From SFWF01 sp045537915 (GTDB lineage: Bacteria > Bacillota > Clostridia > Oscillospirales > Acutalibacteraceae), in contig JAZSQK010000012.1 in NCBI GenBank assembly GCA_045537915.1, positions 1 to 64,000 of the forward strand: a DNA stretch of 64,000 bases. Direction: 5' to 3'. A program made the position numbers and the translations under genes. The notes under the pieces were generated by a model that ran no database searches, was not told where the DNA came from, and saw only the letters and a program-made list of their open reading frames with translations. Shown here one piece after another: positions 41,929 to 51,149 of the stretch (its first letter is position 1; every line of letters begins with the position of its first letter).

Positions 41929-42567
41929 ATGAACGAGCTTAAACCGATTATAGCCAAAAACATAACCGAGCTTCGTACTGCCGCAGGAATGACCCAGCTC
42001 GACCTTGCCGAAAGACTGAACTATTCCGACAAAGCCGTTTCAAAGTGGGAAAGAGCCGAGTCGGTGCCCGATGTTTCGGTGCTGATAAAAATAGCCGAGC
42101 TTTTCGGCGTTACCCTCGATTACCTCGTTCACGAACAGCAAAAAACGGCAGAGGTAACCGAACTCGGTCGGGATAAGAAAAAGAACAGGGCCTTAATTAC
42201 AGGAATAAGCATTGTTCTGGTCTGGCTTCTTGCTACCGCTGCATATGTGTCGACCGATATAGCCTCGGTAGAGTATAGTTTCCATTGGCTTGCTTTTGTC
42301 TGGGCGGTGCCTGTCTCCTTGGTTGTTTGGCTCATACTTAATTCAATCTGGTTTAATCAGAGAATAAACTACATTATAATATCCCTGCTTATGTGGTCGG
42401 CATTAGCTGCTGTCTATACAACCCTTTTGATTTGCGGCATTAACCTTTGGATACTTTTCGTGCTCGGTATTCCGGCGCAGGTAATAATACTTATGTGGTC
42501 GGGTATTAAGATTCGCAAAAAAATTGTCGAAAAGCATAAAAATATTGACAGTCAAACCGACTGCTAA
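41929..42567 (+). CDS. XRE-type regulator with C-terminal membrane helices
   Basis: 212 residues. The N-terminal helix-turn-helix (TAAGMTQLDLAERLNYSDKA, about residues 17-36, then VSKWERAESVPD) is typical XRE. The C-terminal half has four hydrophobic segments (about 85-200), so the regulator is membrane-bound. ATG 41929 is chosen behind AAAGAGGA; the frame extends upstream through the promoter without an RBS. Membrane-anchored XRE proteins of this type often sense envelope state, but here no target is evident. It is followed by a small zinc-ribbon/TM2 gene. Confidence 0.85.
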   Translation: MNELKPIIAKNITELRTAAGMTQLDLAERLNYSDKAVSKWERAESVPDVSVLIKIAELFGVTLDYLVHEQQKTAEVTELGRDKKKNRALITGISIVLVWLLATAAYVSTDIASVEYSFHWLAFVWAVPVSLVVWLILNSIWFNQRINYIIISLLMWSALAAVYTTLLICGINLWILFVLGIPAQVIILMWSGIKIRKKIVEKHKNIDSQTDC

Positions 42568-42614
42568 TATAATATTTATAAACCAAATATTGTAGTGAAA
42601 AGGGGTTTTGATTT

Positions 42615-43001
42615 ATGTTCTGCAAAAACTGTGGAAAACAAATGAATGACAATCAGGCAATCTGTCTTGAGTGCGGAGTTAAGACCGGTGACGGTAACGC
42701 TTATTGCGCTAACTGCGGCAAAGAGGTTTCTGCTCAGGCTGAGGTTTGCCTTAACTGCGGAGTAGCAGTAAAGAAGGCTGCAAACGGTGACCTCGGTGAC
42801 AAGAAGCTCACAGCAGGACTCCTTGCTCTCTTCCTCGGCGGAATCGGCATACATAACTTCTATCTCGGCGAAACCAAGAAGGGCGTAGTTAAGATTATTC
42901 TGAGTTTCTGTGTTTTCGGAGTAGGTTCAATCCTCGCTCTTATTGATGCTATCAGAATTTTCGTAGACAAATACGAAGTAAATCCCGACAAGTTCTTCTA
43001 A
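42615..43001 (+). CDS. Zinc-ribbon TM2 domain protein
   Basis: 128 residues. Two zinc ribbons (CKNCGKQMND...CLECG and CANCGKEV...CLNCG, residues 3-54) are followed by a TM2 domain. In TM2 the pattern LALFLGGIGIHNFYLGETKKG (about 73-93) and a second helix with a DAIRIF motif are clear. TM2 proteins are small membrane proteins of unknown function. The gene has its own RBS, and base usage is biased to the frequent codons of highly expressed genes. Confidence 0.88.
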   Translation: MFCKNCGKQMNDNQAICLECGVKTGDGNAYCANCGKEVSAQAEVCLNCGVAVKKAANGDLGDKKLTAGLLALFLGGIGIHNFYLGETKKGVVKIILSFCVFGVGSILALIDAIRIFVDKYEVNPDKFF

Positions 43002-43005
43002 AGAT

Positions 43006-43323
43006 ATGTCAGTAATCAGAAAGGCAGGGGGAATATTCCTCTGCCTTTTGCTCGTTTTTTGTGTCTGCGGCTGCACTACGGGCACGGCAGAAAATAGTGT
43101 GGAAAACGCCTACAGCTTTACCGCCCAGGTAACAGGCTTCTGGGATGACGGGGGAGTTCTTTGCGAACCCGAGGAGGAGAATAATCCGGCAGAAGTGCTG
43201 GTCTATTCCGAGAATATGCCCAAGCTTCGCGAGGGCGACCGAATCAGAGTAAACCACGACGGACAGATAACCCTTTCCTACCCTGGAAAGATTTTCGGCG
43301 CCGAGGTGGAGAAAATCTCGTAG
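43006..43323 (+). CDS. Small lipoprotein of unknown function
   Basis: 105 residues. An N-terminal signal (GGIFLCLLLVFCVCGCTTG, residues 8-26) contains a lipobox-like CGC, so lipid attachment at a Cys near residue 22-24 is likely. The mature part has a single predicted beta-rich domain (TAQVTGFWDDGGVLCEPEE, then VLVYSENMPKLREGDRIRV, an OB-like strand pattern). It starts 4 bases after the TM2 gene and may be translated with it. It is not recognised as a named family. Confidence 0.6.
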   Translation: MSVIRKAGGIFLCLLLVFCVCGCTTGTAENSVENAYSFTAQVTGFWDDGGVLCEPEEENNPAEVLVYSENMPKLREGDRIRVNHDGQITLSYPGKIFGAEVEKIS

Positions 43324-43526
43324 AACCTGCAGAGTTGTACGCCGTGGGCGGACAAATTGGAAAAAAGTGCTTTTTTTGATGGATTTTTTAGCAAAATCGT
43401 ACTAAGTTCGCATATAATTTTGTAGGAATTGCCACTTTCCACAGGCACTTTATTGTGCTAAAATATTAAAAAATGTAAAGCTATTAGCGTTTACATATAA
43501 AAATTTTTCAGAGGAGACTTAATTTT

Positions 43527-44684
43527 ATGAAATTAGCAAAGATTTTAGCAGTTGTTATGGCTTTTGCTCTTTGCCTTACCTGCCTTGCAGGCTGCGGCGG
43601 CAAAAACTATACAGCAAACAACACCGAATTTGTAATCGGTGTATCCGGACCTCTTACCGGCGGCGCTGCAGTTTATGGCGTAGCTGTTAAGAATTCTGCT
43701 CAGATGGCAGTTGATGAGATCAACGCTGCAGGCGGATTTGACGGCGTTATGTTCAAGCTTGTTGCTACCGACGACGTTCACGATCCATCCAAGGTTGCCG
43801 CAAACTACGCTTCAATGCTTGAAGGCGGTATGCAGGTTTCTCTCGGAACCGTTACCACCGCTCCCGGACTTGAGTACACAAAGCTTTCGGCTGAGGATAA
43901 TGTATTCTTCCTCACCCCCTCTGCTTCAGGTGACAAGATTCCTGAGTTTGACAACGGATATCAGATGTGCTTCGCTGATTCCAACCAGGGTGCAGCAGCT
44001 GCTAAGCAGGTAAATGAGGTTTATAAAAATCAAACCATTGGTGTTTTCTATAAATCAGATGATCCATATTCAAAGGGTATCTTTGATAAGTTTAAGGAGA
44101 ATCTTGATTCTTCCATCACACTTGTAGAAACTGTATTTACAGGCGAGGCAACCGACTTCTCTACACAGATTAACACCCTTAAGGACTGCAAGTTCATCTT
44201 CATGCCTATCTACTACACACCCGCTTCCATATTTATGAATCAGGCTAAGGATACTATCGCTGCTGACGCTGTTTACTACGGCTGTGACGGCTTCGACGGT
44301 CTTGCAGGTCAGTTTGAGGACTTCTCTGTAATTCCTCAGGAAGTTTCTATGCTTTCTCACTTTGATTCAAGTGCTACCGAAGGTGTTGCTGCTGAATACA
44401 TCAGGAAGTACACCGAGAAGTTCGGCGCAGATACTCTTAACCAGTTCGGCGCTTCTGCTTATGACTGTGTATATGCAATCTACAACGCTATGAAGGCTGC
44501 TAAGGCTGCAGGTAAAGAAATTGAGGTTACCATCTCTGCTTCTGACCTTTGCGACATTCTTAAGGAGCAGTTCAACGGCGGCTTCACCTATTCCGGAAAC
44601 ACCGGTAAGGACATTACCTGGGAGTCTAACGGTTATGTTAAGAAGGGCGCTGTAAAGTATGTTCTTAAGGAAGCTAACAAATAA
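43527..44684 (+). CDS. livJ: Branched-chain amino-acid ABC transporter substrate-binding lipoprotein
   Basis: 385 residues, periplasmic-binding type I fold (LivJ/BraC). The signal ends in a lipobox, LAGC (Cys near residue 23). The mature start is NNTEFVIGVSGPLTGGAAVYG, followed by AVDEINAAGGFDG, both typical of the family. Ligand-contact region IFMPIYYTPASIFMNQ (about 230) is present. In the adjacent liv operon it feeds LivHMGF. It is separated by 90 bases from livH; codon usage is strongly biased, so it is probably made in excess. Leu/Ile/Val preference is inferred from family. Confidence 0.92.
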   Translation: MKLAKILAVVMAFALCLTCLAGCGGKNYTANNTEFVIGVSGPLTGGAAVYGVAVKNSAQMAVDEINAAGGFDGVMFKLVATDDVHDPSKVAANYASMLEGGMQVSLGTVTTAPGLEYTKLSAEDNVFFLTPSASGDKIPEFDNGYQMCFADSNQGAAAAKQVNEVYKNQTIGVFYKSDDPYSKGIFDKFKENLDSSITLVETVFTGEATDFSTQINTLKDCKFIFMPIYYTPASIFMNQAKDTIAADAVYYGCDGFDGLAGQFEDFSVIPQEVSMLSHFDSSATEGVAAEYIRKYTEKFGADTLNQFGASAYDCVYAIYNAMKAAKAAGKEIEVTISASDLCDILKEQFNGGFTYSGNTGKDITWESNGYVKKGAVKYVLKEANK

Positions 44685-44774
44685 TAGCCTTTCTAAAACT
44701 TTATAAATGAAAGATTTGCCGGTGTGGATTTTCTGCTCCGGCAAATTGTCATAATTATTATAATAGGTAAACAT

Positions 44775-45647
44775 ATGAAATTTATTGAAACTTTGTTAAA
44801 CGGTCTCAGTATCGGAAGCACCTATGCCGTTATAGCCCTCGGCTATACAATGGTATACGGTATTGCTAAAATGCTGAACTTTGCTCACGGCGATGTTATT
44901 ATGGTGGGCGGATATATGATTTTTCTTTCTCTGGCGTCTGTAGGAAATCCGATACTCGGACTTATAGCCGCTGTGGTTTTCTGCGTTCTGCTCGGAATTA
45001 CCATTGAGAAGGTTGCCTATAGGCCGCTCAGAGGAGCATCTCCTCTGGCAGTACTTATTACCGCTATCGGTGTGAGCTATCTTCTCCAGTCGACAGCCCA
45101 GATAATATTTGGCTCGGCTCCCAGAATGGTAATTGTTGCCGACTTTGGAAATCTCAGGTTCGCAGGACTGACTATACCGTATTATATGCTGATTACCCTC
45201 GGCTGCTCGGTGGTTATAATGGTGGCCCTTTCTCTCTTTGTAAAATACACAAAGACAGGACGTGCAATGATAGCCGTGTCGGAGGACAGGGGCGCTGCGC
45301 AGCTTATGGGTATCAATGTTAACGCCATTATCTCGATTACCTTTGCAATCGGTTCGGGTCTTGCCGCATTCGCCGGTTTCTTTATGTTAATGAAGTCTCC
45401 CTCTTTGACAAATACACTCGGCGCAATGCCCGGAATCAAGGCATTTACAGCGGCGGTTATCGGCGGTATCGGCTCAATCCCCGGCGCAATGGTCGGCGGA
45501 ATTCTTATGGGTATTGTTGAGGCTATCTCACTGACAATTCCCGCAATTGCCCCCTATACCGATGCTATCGAGTTCCTCGTTCTCATTATAATTCTCCTTG
45601 TCCGCCCGAGCGGAATTTTAGGTAAGGTAAGGAGGGAGAAGGTATAA
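44775..45647 (+). CDS. livH: Branched-chain amino-acid ABC permease LivH
   Basis: 290 residues with about eight hydrophobic helices. Characteristic segments are NGLSIGSTYAVIALGYTMVYG (about residues 9-29), NFAHGDVIMVGGYM (about 36-49) and GIKAFTAAVIGGIGSIPGAMVGG (about 223-245), as in LivH. It forms the membrane channel with LivM. ATG 44775 is preferred; an in-frame GTG/ATG frame upstream is not behind an RBS. The stop overlaps the LivM start (TAATG). Confidence 0.93.
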   Translation: MKFIETLLNGLSIGSTYAVIALGYTMVYGIAKMLNFAHGDVIMVGGYMIFLSLASVGNPILGLIAAVVFCVLLGITIEKVAYRPLRGASPLAVLITAIGVSYLLQSTAQIIFGSAPRMVIVADFGNLRFAGLTIPYYMLITLGCSVVIMVALSLFVKYTKTGRAMIAVSEDRGAAQLMGINVNAIISITFAIGSGLAAFAGFFMLMKSPSLTNTLGAMPGIKAFTAAVIGGIGSIPGAMVGGILMGIVEAISLTIPAIAPYTDAIEFLVLIIILLVRPSGILGKVRREKV

Positions 45648-46789
45648 TGGCAAAGCTAAACAACATCAAATGGAAGCATTATATAAACTATATTGCCGTG
45701 GCAATTGTAACGGTGGTATTCGGCGCTATGGCATTTGCAGGTGCCCTGCCTTCCTCAACCCTCTATCTTCTTGAGAAAATAGCAATAGCAATAACCCTTG
45801 CCGTATCGCTATCAATGGTGGTTGGCTTCCTCGGAGAGCTTTCTCTAGGCCACGCAGGTTTTATGTGTGTCGGAGCATATCTCGGCGGCAAATGCTCGGT
45901 TATTCTTGAGCCTATGATAAAGGGTCTGCCCGCAGGAAAAGAGCTAGCCCTTGTAATCTCTCTTATTGTAGGCGGTCTGGTTGCAGCCCTCTTCGGCGTA
46001 ATTATCGGACTTCCCGCACTTCGTCTCAAGGGCGACTATCTTGCTATCGTAACCCTTGCTTTCGGAGAGATTGTCCGTTCGGTATTTATGAATACCAGCG
46101 AGGCCTCATTTGGCGGTGCGCTTGGCCTTTCAACACCACGTTATGATAAAAACTACCTCTTTATCATAGCCTTTGTACTCGTGCTCGTCTGCCTTGCAGT
46201 AACCCAGAACCTTATCAGTTCAAAGCACGGAAGAGCAATTACCGCAATCCGTGATAATGAGATTGCCGCAAGGGCTACAGGTATCAATGTAACAAAGTAT
46301 AAACTTGCCGTATTCACAATTTCCTCGCTTTTCGCAGGAGTCGCAGGTGTTCTTTACAGTTATTCTAACTATAACGTTCAGTCGGCAAAGTTCAGCTATA
46401 ACTACTCTATCGAAATTCTTGTTATGGTAGTTCTCGGAGGAATGGGTAACATAAACGGCTCTATTATTGCCGCAACCCTTATCACATATCTTGATAACAC
46501 CCTGCAGACCGTCCTTACAGGCGACCTTGCGGTGCTTCAGGATTTACTCTATGCCCTCATTCTTATCGTTATCGTTATTTACAACAACGCACCTGCGCTT
46601 AAGAATGTAAGAGAGCGTTTTAGCATTTCAAACCTTTTAAAATCCAAGAAAAAGGATCCGTCACACAGACAGGATGACGAGCATAAATGGGATCGTGTAC
46701 CTACAAAGATAGAGATGAATGAGGTTCTTTCGGTAGACATGCAGCCTCAGATGTCGACGGTTGATCCCGATAAAAAGGAGGGTAAATAA
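45647..46789 (+). CDS. livM: Branched-chain amino-acid ABC permease LivM
   Basis: 380 residues. LivM pattern: LGELSLGHAGFMCVGAY (about residues 63-79), GLPALRLKGDYLAIVTLAFGE (about 124-144), AIRDNEIAARATGINVTKYK (about 200-219) and VLGGMGNINGSIIAA (about 263). A polar C-terminal tail of about 50 residues (KKKDPSHRQDDEHKWDR) extends past the last helix, more than in E. coli LivM. Start and stop overlap livH and livG by one base each, so translation is coupled. It is the second channel subunit. Confidence 0.93.
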   Translation: MAKLNNIKWKHYINYIAVAIVTVVFGAMAFAGALPSSTLYLLEKIAIAITLAVSLSMVVGFLGELSLGHAGFMCVGAYLGGKCSVILEPMIKGLPAGKELALVISLIVGGLVAALFGVIIGLPALRLKGDYLAIVTLAFGEIVRSVFMNTSEASFGGALGLSTPRYDKNYLFIIAFVLVLVCLAVTQNLISSKHGRAITAIRDNEIAARATGINVTKYKLAVFTISSLFAGVAGVLYSYSNYNVQSAKFSYNYSIEILVMVVLGGMGNINGSIIAATLITYLDNTLQTVLTGDLAVLQDLLYALILIVIVIYNNAPALKNVRERFSISNLLKSKKKDPSHRQDDEHKWDRVPTKIEMNEVLSVDMQPQMSTVDPDKKEGK

Positions 46790-47559
46790 TGTCAGATATT
46801 ATCCTCAGAACAGAAAATCTCGGAATTTCCTTCGGCGGCCTTAAGGCTGTGTCGGAGGTTAATCTCGAGATAAAGAAAAAACAGCTTTACGGTCTTGTCG
46901 GTCCCAACGGCGCAGGAAAAACCACCATATTCAACATTTTAACAGGTGTTTATAAGCCCACAACCGGCAAGGTTTTTCTTGACGGAGAGGACATTACAGG
47001 AAAGACACAGATGGTTATTAACCATAAGGGAATTGCACGTACCTTCCAGAATATCCGCCTTTTCAACAATATGACGGTTATCAGAAACGTGCTTGTCGGA
47101 CTTCACGACCAACCCGAGTTCAAGTGCAGCTTGGTTGAGAGCATCTTCAGACTGCCCAGACATTTCAAGGTAGAAAAGGCAATGCGCCAGCGTGCAAAGG
47201 AGATTCTCCGCATAGTAGGACTTGAGGAGGAGAGAAACTTCCTCTCCTGTAATCTGCCCTACGGAAAGCAGAGAAAGCTTGAGATTGCCCGTGCCCTTGC
47301 GACCAATCCGAAGCTTCTGCTTCTTGACGAGCCGGCTGCAGGTATGAATCCTCACGAAACCGAGGATTTGATGAAGATAGTCAGAAACATCAGAGACCAG
47401 TTTGATATGACGGTGCTTTTAATCGAGCACGATATGAAGTTTGTTTCAGGGCTCTGCGACGAGGTTACGGTTCTGAATTTCGGTACCGTACTCGCACAGG
47501 GAGACGCACAGACTGCCCTTAATGACCCCGAGGTAATTCGGGCATACATCGGAGGATAA
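46789..47559 (+). CDS. livG: Branched-chain amino-acid ABC ATPase LivG
   Basis: 256 residues of the LivG type. The Walker A is GPNGAGKTT (residues 38-46), the Q loop is ARTFQNIRLF (about 85), and the ABC signature is YGKQRKLEIARAL with LPYGKQR replacing LSGGQ. The Walker B is LLLLDEPAAGMNPHE (about 176), and the H loop LLIEHD follows. It powers the LivHM channel. It follows LivM with one-base overlap. Confidence 0.94.
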   Translation: MSDIILRTENLGISFGGLKAVSEVNLEIKKKQLYGLVGPNGAGKTTIFNILTGVYKPTTGKVFLDGEDITGKTQMVINHKGIARTFQNIRLFNNMTVIRNVLVGLHDQPEFKCSLVESIFRLPRHFKVEKAMRQRAKEILRIVGLEEERNFLSCNLPYGKQRKLEIARALATNPKLLLLDEPAAGMNPHETEDLMKIVRNIRDQFDMTVLLIEHDMKFVSGLCDEVTVLNFGTVLAQGDAQTALNDPEVIRAYIGG

Positions 47560-47563
47560 CGCT

Positions 47564-48274
47564 ATGGCATTGCTTGAAGTTAAAGATCTACAGGTGTATT
47601 ACGGTGTTATCCGAGCCCTAAAGGGTATCAGCTTTGAGGTAAATGAGGGCGAGATAGTAACCCTTATCGGCGCAAACGGCGCAGGAAAGACTACCACTAT
47701 GCAGTCTATCATCGGCCTTATCCCGATAAAAAGCGGAAGCGTCATTTTTGACGGTCACGACATCACAAAAACCCCCTGTCACAAGATTGTTCATCTCGGC
47801 ATGGCTCAGGTTCCCGAGGGAAGAAGGGTGTTCCAGGAGCTGACGGTCTATGAAAATCTGCTTATGGGCGGATTTTCCCAGAAGGACAAGGGCAAAATAA
47901 AACAGGACATTGAGGCAATTTACGAGCGTTTCCCAAGACTTGCCGAGCGCCGCAATCAGATTGCGGGAACCCTCTCGGGCGGAGAACAGCAGATGCTTGC
48001 AATGGGCAGAGCTATGATGAGCCACCCAAAGCTATTGCTCCTCGACGAGCCTTCAATGGGACTTTCTCCCTTGCTTGTTGATCAGGTTTTCGAAATTATA
48101 AAGGATTTTCGCAAGGACGGAACAACCGTACTGCTTGTTGAGCAGAATGCAGGAAAATCACTTGCAATTTCGGATAGAGCATACGTTCTCGAACTGGGTG
48201 AAATAGCCCTTTCGGGAACAGGCGCAGAGCTTGCCGCAAGTGACGAGGTTAAAAAGGCATATCTTGGCGGCTAA
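47564..48274 (+). CDS. livF: Branched-chain amino-acid ABC ATPase LivF
   Basis: 236 residues of the LivF type. The Walker A is GANGAGKTT (residues 38-46), the ABC signature is LSGGEQQMLAMGRAM (about 137-151), the Walker B is LLLLDEPSMGLSP (about 157), and the H-loop equivalent is LLVEQN. It pairs with LivG as the second ATPase. It begins 4 bases after livG and is followed by the operon terminator at 48284. Confidence 0.94.
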   Translation: MALLEVKDLQVYYGVIRALKGISFEVNEGEIVTLIGANGAGKTTTMQSIIGLIPIKSGSVIFDGHDITKTPCHKIVHLGMAQVPEGRRVFQELTVYENLLMGGFSQKDKGKIKQDIEAIYERFPRLAERRNQIAGTLSGGEQQMLAMGRAMMSHPKLLLLDEPSMGLSPLLVDQVFEIIKDFRKDGTTVLLVEQNAGKSLAISDRAYVLELGEIALSGTGAELAASDEVKKAYLGG

Positions 48275-48283
48275 AAATAGAGC

Positions 48284-48312
48284 AAAGGGGCGGATTCTAT
48301 CCGCCCTTTTTT
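48284..48312 (+). terminator. Terminator of the liv operon
   Basis: AAAGGGGCGGA and TCCGCCCTTT pair around a short loop with one bulged G, followed by T residues. Confidence 0.85.
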
Positions 48313-48327
48313 GAAAGGAATTTCATT

Positions 48328-49092
48328 ATGACAATCGCAATAATTACAGGTGCTTCAAGTGGAATGGGCAGAGAATTTGTCCGCCGCTTAACCGACACTC
48401 ACACCTATGATGAGGTTTGGGTAATAGCTCGTCGCAGGGAAAGACTGGAGGAGTTGTCTTGTGAGATAAGCACCCCTGTCAGAGCAATACCGCTCGACCT
48501 AACGAAGAATGAGTCGTTCGAGCAACTTAAAAAACTTCTCGAGGCCGAAAAGCCAGAGGTAAAGACCCTCGTTAACGCAAGTGGATTCGGAGTTTTTGAA
48601 AAGTTTGAAAACATACCTCTTTCAAAACAGCTTGATATGATAGATCTAAATGATAAAGCGCTTGTAGCGGTTACCTATACTGTTTTGCCATATCTTTGCC
48701 GTGGCAGTGAGGTTTATCAGATCGGTTCACTCTCATCCTTTCAGCCCGTGCCCTATATAGCGGTATACGGCGCAACCAAGGCCTTTGTTCTCTCCTTTAC
48801 AAGAGCAATAAACGCCGAGCTTAAGAAAAAAGGAATTAAAATGATGGCGGTTTGTCCCGGTTGGGTCAGAACCGAATTTTTTGACACAGCTGTAGTTGAT
48901 GACAGCGTCATCACATACTATAACCAGTTCTTTACCTCTGAACAGGTGGTAACCAGAGCCCTTAAGGATATGAAAAAAGGTAAGGATGTATCGGTGGTCG
49001 GCCCGATGATAAGATTACAGGTTCTGGCGACAAAGCTTTTGCCCCACAGACTTGTAATGAGCATCTGGCTCAGACAGCAGAAGAAAAAATAA
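48328..49092 (+). CDS. Short-chain dehydrogenase/reductase
   Basis: 254 residues of the classical SDR fold. The cofactor motif is TGASSGMG (residues 7-14). The catalytic triad is Ser (QIGSLSSFQ, about 135), Tyr and Lys (YGATK, about 151-155), and the NAD-pocket segment VNASGFG is at about 84. The C-terminal 30 residues (LQVLATKLLPHRLVMSIWL) are hydrophobic and amphipathic, perhaps a membrane contact. ATG 48328 follows GAAAGGAA. It is followed at 10 bases by the CapA-like gene. The substrate is not known. Confidence 0.85.
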   Translation: MTIAIITGASSGMGREFVRRLTDTHTYDEVWVIARRRERLEELSCEISTPVRAIPLDLTKNESFEQLKKLLEAEKPEVKTLVNASGFGVFEKFENIPLSKQLDMIDLNDKALVAVTYTVLPYLCRGSEVYQIGSLSSFQPVPYIAVYGATKAFVLSFTRAINAELKKKGIKMMAVCPGWVRTEFFDTAVVDDSVITYYNQFFTSEQVVTRALKDMKKGKDVSVVGPMIRLQVLATKLLPHRLVMSIWLRQQKKK

Positions 49093-49102
49093 AGGATAAA
49101 AG

Positions 49103-50446
49103 ATGAAGAAAAAGCTAACAAAAAAACAAAAACTTGTTCGCAGACGAATAGCAATATCCTTAATATCCCTTGCACTCGCACTGCTTCTTGCGGGTGTTGT
49201 TGCGCTTACCTCTGCGGCAATTAAGATTTTTTCAATCGACACCTCGTCACAAAGCCCGGTATCGAGTGAAAACACCTCCTCTTCAGAGCCGATTATCAGT
49301 AAGGTATCCTCGGCAACCATACTCAGCACGGGGGATATAATGGTGCACAGCACCCAGCTTGACGGAGCAAGGGTTCAGGGAGGCGACGGGTATGATTTTT
49401 CCGCCTTTTTCAAGGAGGCGGAGAGTTATTTTAAAGCCGCCGACCTTTCGGTAGCAAATCTTGAAATAACCTTTGGCGGCAGTGAGTTCGGCGCCTATTC
49501 GGGATATCCAGTGTTCAACACTCCCGACAGCCTTGCCGATGTAATTAAAAACTCGGGACTGGGTATGGTGCTGACTGCCAATAACCACTGCTACGATACG
49601 GGTTTTTCGGGACTCAAGCGGACTCAGCAGGTGCTAAAGGACAAGGGTATAAGCTATATCGGAACCCGTTTGTCAGAGCAGGACGCTACCTTTTCGGTTC
49701 GGGAGGTTAACGGCATTAAAATAGGTATGGCTGCCTTTACTTATGAAACGGGAAGAACCGATTCGGGAATTATATCCATAAACGGCATTACGGTCAAAGC
49801 AGAGGCGACAAACCTTGTAAACTCCTTTAACTATAACCATCTCGATGAGTTTTACGCCGAGGTGGAGCAGATACTCGAAAAAATGGAACAGGCGGGAGCC
49901 GAAGCAACCGTTTTTTACATTCACTGGGGAAACGAATACCAGACTACTCCAAATACAATGCAGAAAACCATTGCGCAGGAGCTCTGCAACCGAGGCATAG
50001 ATGTCATTGTCGGCAGTCATCCCCACGTAATCCAACCGGTAGAGATGCTTTATGCCGAATCGGGAGAGCATAAAACGGTTTGTCTTTATTCTACGGGAAA
50101 TGCTATATCAAATCAGCGTCAGGAGCTTATGGACAGCTGCCCGAGCGGACACACCGAGGACGGACTCTTCTTTTACTGCACTTTTGATAAGTACAGTGAC
50201 GGCGAGGTCGTGCTCTCTGGCGTGGATGTACTTCCAACCTGGGTGGACAAGTACCGAGGAGGAAGCCAGTATCAATATACAATATATCCTTTGAATAGTG
50301 AAAATGACGGTACGGATAAATACGGTCTGTCATCAGCTGCCGCAGATAAGGCAAGAAAATCCTATAATCGCACAAAGGAGCTTATTGCCGAGCCGCTTTG
50401 TGAAATACAGAAAATACTCGGATGCGAGGTAACATTTAAAGAATAA
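49103..50446 (+). CDS. CapA family metallophosphatase-like protein
   Basis: 447 residues. One N-terminal transmembrane helix (about residues 15-38) anchors an extracytoplasmic CapA domain. Its metallophosphoesterase motifs are STGDIMVH (about 75), ANLEITFGG (about 117), TANNHCYD (about 157), HWGNEYQ (about 275) and GSHPHVIQP (about 305). CapA (PgsA) relatives take part in poly-gamma-glutamate synthesis, and many others have unknown roles. No capB/capC gene is nearby, so the role is open. A Ser-rich linker (SSQSPVSSENTSSS) follows the helix. Confidence 0.88.
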   Translation: MKKKLTKKQKLVRRRIAISLISLALALLLAGVVALTSAAIKIFSIDTSSQSPVSSENTSSSEPIISKVSSATILSTGDIMVHSTQLDGARVQGGDGYDFSAFFKEAESYFKAADLSVANLEITFGGSEFGAYSGYPVFNTPDSLADVIKNSGLGMVLTANNHCYDTGFSGLKRTQQVLKDKGISYIGTRLSEQDATFSVREVNGIKIGMAAFTYETGRTDSGIISINGITVKAEATNLVNSFNYNHLDEFYAEVEQILEKMEQAGAEATVFYIHWGNEYQTTPNTMQKTIAQELCNRGIDVIVGSHPHVIQPVEMLYAESGEHKTVCLYSTGNAISNQRQELMDSCPSGHTEDGLFFYCTFDKYSDGEVVLSGVDVLPTWVDKYRGGSQYQYTIYPLNSENDGTDKYGLSSAAADKARKSYNRTKELIAEPLCEIQKILGCEVTFKE

Positions 50447-50494
50447 AAATTTAGTTTATACCACATATTAACAAAAACCTAAAAATTTATTTGC

Positions 50495-50523
50495 TTGACT
50501 TTGGTTAAAATAGTATATATAAT
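50495..50523 (+). promoter_or_regulatory. greA promoter
   Basis: TTGACT (50495-50500), a 17-base spacer and TATAAT (50518-50523). It precedes a leader of about 90 bases with a hairpin. Confidence 0.85.
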
Positions 50524-50550
50524 ATCAATAATTGCATAAGATACTTTAAG

Positions 50551-50583
50551 CGGTTTGCACAATTGTGTAAACTGTCTTTTTTG
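50551..50583 (+). terminator. Possible attenuator in the greA leader
   Basis: A 10 bp stem (CGGTTTGCAC with GTGTAAACTG, G-U pairs included) and AATT loop are followed by TCTTTTTT. It is in the untranslated leader, so it would end transcription before greA unless read through. Confidence 0.6.
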
Positions 50584-50620
50584 CCCGGCGAAATATATAA
50601 TATTTAGGAGAACATTTAAA

Positions 50621-51091
50621 ATGGCTAAAACAACCCAGTTGACAAAAGAGGGCCTTGCAAAGCTTCAGACAGAACTTGAGCACCTTCGTACAGTCGGCAG
50701 AACCGAGATTGCAGAAAAGATTCGAGTTGCAAGAGGGTACGGCGATCTTTCCGAAAACAGTGAATATGATGAGGCTAAAAACGAACAGGCAAAGATAGAA
50801 GCAAGAATAGTTGAGCTTGAAAAAACCTTGGAGAACGTTGTTCTTATCAATGACGATGTAGATAGTGACACCGTTGTTATAGGGGTTACCGTTACGGTGC
50901 TCGATATAGAGTATGACGAAGAGCTTACCTATAAGGTGGTTGGCTCTGCAGAGGCCGACCCCATAAACGGACTTATTTCGGATTCCTCCCCCGTAGGAAA
51001 GGCGCTGCTTGGCGCAAAGATAGGCGATGAGGTGGTAGCCGAAGCCCCCGCAGGAGAGCTTAAGTTCAGAATTATCGGAATTTCAAAATAG
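50621..51091 (+). CDS. greA: Transcription elongation factor GreA
   Basis: 156 residues. The N-terminal coiled coil (LTKEGLAKLQTELEHL, about residues 7-22, to about 75) has the acidic tip GDLSENSEYDEAKNEQ (about 43-58). The C-terminal FKBP-like domain (about 80-156) contains LTYKVVGSAEADP and ISDSSPVGKALLGAKIGD. GreA rescues backtracked polymerase by stimulating cleavage of the nascent RNA. ATG 50621 follows TTTAGGAGA. A leader hairpin upstream may attenuate its transcription. Confidence 0.95.
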   Translation: MAKTTQLTKEGLAKLQTELEHLRTVGRTEIAEKIRVARGYGDLSENSEYDEAKNEQAKIEARIVELEKTLENVVLINDDVDSDTVVIGVTVTVLDIEYDEELTYKVVGSAEADPINGLISDSSPVGKALLGAKIGDEVVAEAPAGELKFRIIGISK

Positions 51092-51149
51092 TTTGCGGCG
51101 GACGGTTTTGCACTGTCCGCCTTTTGCCTTATTAAAAAGGAGTGGGCAT

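Noticed and set aside
51093..51149. N-terminal extension of the gene at 51150
   Set aside because: No RBS upstream of 51093, whereas AAAAAGGAG precedes 51150.
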